Source: JAJTHC01 sp044358835 (GTDB taxonomy: Bacteria > Cyanobacteriota > Vampirovibrionia > Vampirovibrionales > JAJTHC01). Taken from it: a stretch of 64,000 nt of DNA. Positions 61,477 through 64,000 of the stretch are shown here, piece after piece. The notes beneath the pieces were generated by a model. That model made no database searches, was not told the DNA's origin, and worked only from the letters and a program-made list of their open reading frames with translations. How positions within the stretch are numbered: position 1 is the stretch's first letter; each line of letters begins with the position of its first letter. The DNA lies in NCBI GenBank assembly GCA_044358835.1, contig JBIKNF010000002.1, positions 177,896 through 241,895 on the forward strand. Direction: 5' to 3'. The position numbers and the translations under genes are program-made.

Positions 61477-61923
61477 TTACCCTAAAATGGCGGTAATCAC
61501 GCCGTCTTTTACGAGAATTTCCGCCCCTTTGAGGCGATCGTAAATGTTGTCTCCCACATGGAGGTTGAGAGAATCGGTGACGTTGCCTGTGGAAACATAG
61601 GTGCCATTGGGCGTATTGGCCAGAAGCTCTTGGCGATTGAGGACGTCTTGCTTGAGGCTTAAGAGTTGCGTGACTTGCTCGTCAAACTGTTGTTGCAAGT
61701 GCATTTGCGCCAATTGCTGGTCTTCTTGGCTCAAATTGGATTGCATGAGCTCATTCAAACGCCCTTGCGCGGATTCTCTCAATTGCAGGATGTTGGCATC
61801 TAGGGCGCTGAGTTCGGCTTGGTCTTCTTTCATGGCTTTTTCACGAAAGCCGTCGGTGACCATGGTTTTCACGGTGAGGTCTCGTTGGACGGTGATACTG
61901 GCTTGAGAAGCTAGGGCTTGCAT
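61477..61923 (-). CDS. YlqD-family protein
   Basis: A 148-residue protein: an N-terminal beta strand (SITVQRDLTVKTMVTDGF), a coiled-coil centre (about 30-95) and a C-terminal beta part (YVSTGNVTDSLNLHVGDNIYDRL) with GVITAILG at the end. This is the YlqD layout, found beside rimM in Firmicutes and cyanobacteria. Its molecular role is unknown. Six bases separate it from rimM, so the two are co-transcribed. Confidence 0.8.
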   Translation of the reverse strand: MQALASQASITVQRDLTVKTMVTDGFREKAMKEDQAELSALDANILQLRESAQGRLNELMQSNLSQEDQQLAQMHLQQQFDEQVTQLLSLKQDVLNRQELLANTPNGTYVSTGNVTDSLNLHVGDNIYDRLKGAEILVKDGVITAILG

Positions 61924-61939
61924 AGGGGTTTTCCTTTAC

Positions 61940-62380
61940 TTATGATATGTTGAGTCGATAGTGATAACCATGGGCGTCAAAGCCTTCTTTGACCCAAAAG
62001 CGGATGCCTGAAAAATTGTGGACATAGCAATTCAGTTCAATTTCTTCGATGTCGTTTTCGTCAGCATACGCTTTAATAAAATCCAGCATCGCATGCCCTG
62101 CCCCCTGCCCTTGCAAGTCGGGGAGAATAATGACGTGATCCAACTCCACCGAACGCCCACTGTAATGCCGTGTTGAAAACCATAATCCGCACAGTCCCAC
62201 CAAGCGATTTTCTTCAAACACACCGAGGCATTTGTAGGCGTCTTGGGTGAAGGCGTCTAGGCATCGTTCCTTGAGTTGGGGCGGTGGTGTTTGGTGTAAG
62301 AGGTGCATTAAGGGAAGCATCTCTTCAATAAAAGAGGCGTCCAAAAAAGAAAAATGGAAAAGGGTTTTGTTCTCTTGCAT
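61940..62380 (-). CDS. GNAT-family acetyltransferase (copy 1)
   Basis: A 146-residue single-domain GNAT. VELDHVIILPDLQGQGAGHAML is motif A with the Q/R-x-x-G-x-G/A loop near residue 90 (given in part); FWVKEGFDAHG is motif B. It is closely related to the following gene and probably arose by tandem duplication. Substrate unknown. It is 16 bases from ylqD. Confidence 0.9.
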   Translation of the reverse strand: MQENKTLFHFSFLDASFIEEMLPLMHLLHQTPPPQLKERCLDAFTQDAYKCLGVFEENRLVGLCGLWFSTRHYSGRSVELDHVIILPDLQGQGAGHAMLDFIKAYADENDIEEIELNCYVHNFSGIRFWVKEGFDAHGYHYRLNIS

Positions 62381-62407
62381 AGGGTTTTCTTTATCTTTTA
62401 AATCTTA

Positions 62408-62845
62408 CTATTCGTGATTATAAATCATGTGATAACGATTGCGATTAAATCCATGCCGTTCATAAAACGCCAACCCTGCTTCATTAAAGGTGAAACAAGC
62501 GAGTTCCATTTTATCAATGCCTTGTGTTAAGCCATACGCCTTAATAAAATCCATCATCGCACCACCAATATCTTGACCCCGAAAGGCTTCATCCACAATG
62601 TAATGTTCTAATTCAAAGGAACGCCCCATATAGGTTTTTGTTAGCGTCCAGATGCCACAAATCCCCACGAGCTGATCGTCGACAAAAGCCCCCACACATT
62701 GATACGCTTCTTGCATGGCTTGCAACCAACGTTCTTTGGCGAGTTCAGGACTTAAATCAGTATTTAACACGCACAATAAACGTACGACGTCATCCACTTG
62801 TTCTAGGGTCACAAAATCCACTTTTAGTTTTTCAGAAATCGTCAT
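62408..62845 (-). CDS. GNAT-family acetyltransferase (copy 2)
   Basis: A 145-residue paralogue of copy 1 with FELEHYIVDEAFRGQDIGGAMM in motif A (given in part) and FYERHGFNRNRYHM in motif B. The shared GRSxELxH, DFIKAY and MEL/IEL segments show common descent. GGAG about 11 bases upstream of the ATG. Substrate unknown. Confidence 0.9.
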   Translation of the reverse strand: MTISEKLKVDFVTLEQVDDVVRLLCVLNTDLSPELAKERWLQAMQEAYQCVGAFVDDQLVGICGIWTLTKTYMGRSFELEHYIVDEAFRGQDIGGAMMDFIKAYGLTQGIDKMELACFTFNEAGLAFYERHGFNRNRYHMIYNHE

Positions 62846-62875
62846 AATTTAAGCATTCTCCACTTTATGCTTGGT

Positions 62876-63979
62876 TTAAAGACTTAGCGTTTCAATCTGC
62901 GTTTGCGGACGCACGACCGTGTCAAAATCCTCATTAAACGCATAAGGCGGGAAAAACACCCCTTTTTCGGTGATAATCCCTGTAATGAGACTCGCTGGCG
63001 TTACATCAAAGCCGGGATTAAACACCGCCACGCCTTCAGGCGCCGTCCATGTTTCGCCGAGCTGTGTGACTTCAGAAGCGTCTCGCTCTTCAATGGGGAT
63101 GCCTGAACCGTCCGCCAAGGTGGGGTCAAACGTCGAGCTGGGGGCCGCGATGTAAAACGGTACGTTATGAGCCTTTGCCACGAGTGCCAAGTTATACGTC
63201 CCGATTTTATTAGCGGAATCGCCATTGGCGGCAATGCGATCGGCGCCAGTGATGACGGCGTCGACCATCTTGTTTTGCATCATCAGCCCGCTCATGCCGT
63301 CAGTCACCACCGTGACAGGAATGCCGTCTTGCATGAGTTCCCACGCCGTAAGCCGAGACCCTTGCTGGCGGGGGCGTGTTTCATCGGCGTAGACCATGCT
63401 ACAGCGTCCTTGGGCGAAAGCTTCACGAACGACGCCCAACGCCGTCCCGTGACCGCCTGTGGCCAAAGCCCCTGCATTACAATGCGTGTGGATGCGTGCG
63501 TTTTCAGGCAACAATTTAGCCCCATGGCGACCCATCGCCAAATTGGCTTCAATGTCTTCTTGGTGAATGCGACGGGCTTCGGCTTCGAGCGTAGGCAGCG
63601 CATCGGTGAGGCTGAGGGCATTTTCTTTGACCAGCATACGAAGCAAGGCGTTCATGCGATCGACCGCCCACATGAGGTTGACGGCGGTAGGCCTGCTTTG
63701 ACGCAGGGTGTTTATTTCTCGTTGCAGGTATTCATAGGCACAGTCGGCATCGCCAGCGTCATGCACGGCATTTCGCACGGCAAGCACAACGCCATAGGCC
63801 GCCGCAATCCCGATGGCGGGCGCACCCCGCACGATCATATCCACAATGGCTCGGGTCATTTCAGGGGCGGTGTGAATGGCCACGAACTTAACTTCAGTGG
63901 GAAGCAGGCGTTGATCCAGCAACAAGCAGGCCTCAGGCGTGAGTTCAACAGCAGGGGGCATGTGGGGGTGAAGGGGCAT
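62876..63979 (-). CDS. mtnA: Methylthioribose-1-phosphate isomerase
   Basis: Converts methylthioribose 1-phosphate to methylthioribulose 1-phosphate in methionine salvage. RGAPAIGIAAAYG is near residue 53, the catalytic Cys lies in HCNAGALATGGHGT near 165, and the catalytic Asp in ITGADRIAANGDSANKIGTY near 238. Homology to eIF2B is visible throughout. Length 367 is usual. ATG 63979 has AAAGG at a normal distance; a TTG at 63988 is also in frame. Together with metH it gives both synthesis and salvage of methionine. Confidence 0.95.
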   Translation of the reverse strand: MPLHPHMPPAVELTPEACLLLDQRLLPTEVKFVAIHTAPEMTRAIVDMIVRGAPAIGIAAAYGVVLAVRNAVHDAGDADCAYEYLQREINTLRQSRPTAVNLMWAVDRMNALLRMLVKENALSLTDALPTLEAEARRIHQEDIEANLAMGRHGAKLLPENARIHTHCNAGALATGGHGTALGVVREAFAQGRCSMVYADETRPRQQGSRLTAWELMQDGIPVTVVTDGMSGLMMQNKMVDAVITGADRIAANGDSANKIGTYNLALVAKAHNVPFYIAAPSSTFDPTLADGSGIPIEERDASEVTQLGETWTAPEGVAVFNPGFDVTPASLITGIITEKGVFFPPYAFNEDFDTVVRPQTQIETLSL

Positions 63980-64000
63980 AACTCGCAAACCTTTCCTTTG

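Overview
The window reads as a gene-dense chromosome segment of moderate G+C from a free-living, Gram-negative-type bacterium. No single marker fixes the lineage. The mix of YlqD beside rimM, a YqeG-type HAD phosphatase, a Ski2/DSHCT-type helicase, pseudopilins and UbiB-like kinase sequence is what I would expect of a non-photosynthetic cyanobacterial relative (Vampirovibrionia/Melainabacteria). That placement is inference. About 55 protein genes and three tRNAs (Leu-CAA, Cys-GCA, initiator Met-CAU) can be supported. No rRNA, CRISPR array, complete insertion sequence or prophage is visible.

Layout. 1-8 kb: membrane protein fragment, gap, trpC, a pseudopilin, mtaB, a DCC-type oxidoreductase, pgm and dgkA. 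8-15.7 kb: tRNA-Leu, pheT, a repeat-bearing 625-residue protein, tRNA-Cys, a Ski2-like helicase and tRNA-fMet. 15.8-22 kb: an AT-rich ATPase/TOPRIM pair that runs directly into metH by overlap, then an AT-rich membrane protein. 22-31.7 kb: a hybrid sensor kinase, gmk, recQ, neuB, an FmdB-like zinc ribbon, a radical-SAM-like protein lacking its N-terminal cluster motif, and an anchored retropepsin-like protease. 31.7-41 kb: long non-coding stretches with palindromic elements and gene remnants around hemE, nrdA and a GlcD-type oxidase. 41-49 kb: trpD/trpG, a UbiB-like kinase homologue, a glycosyltransferase-like protein, yqeG and anmK. 49-56.7 kb: a pseudopilin, large hypotheticals, a GNAT protein, a solitary AT-rich reverse transcriptase and rmuC. 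56.8-64 kb: otsA-otsB-purM, then rimM-ylqD, two GNATs and mtnA on the minus strand.

Core metabolism is represented by glycolysis (gap, pgm), tryptophan (trpC apart from trpG-trpD), methionine synthesis and salvage (metH, mtnA), haem (hemE), purines (purM, gmk), deoxynucleotides (nrdA), trehalose (otsAB) and muropeptide recycling (anmK).

Four things stand out. First, two AT-rich, defence-like loci: the OLD-like ATPase plus TOPRIM pair joined to metH, and a lone reverse transcriptase with a YRDD catalytic box. Second, palindromic repeats of the REP/REPIN kind, three insertions of which sit in frame inside metH. Third, an A-rich 9-10 base repeat that occurs in frame in two genes and again in an intergenic tract. 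Fourth, a two-copy intergenic element with a conserved core of about 77 bases framed by unrelated inverted repeats. Gene packing is extreme: four convergent pairs share their stop codons in a four-base overlap, and two genes appear to be transcribed without a leader.
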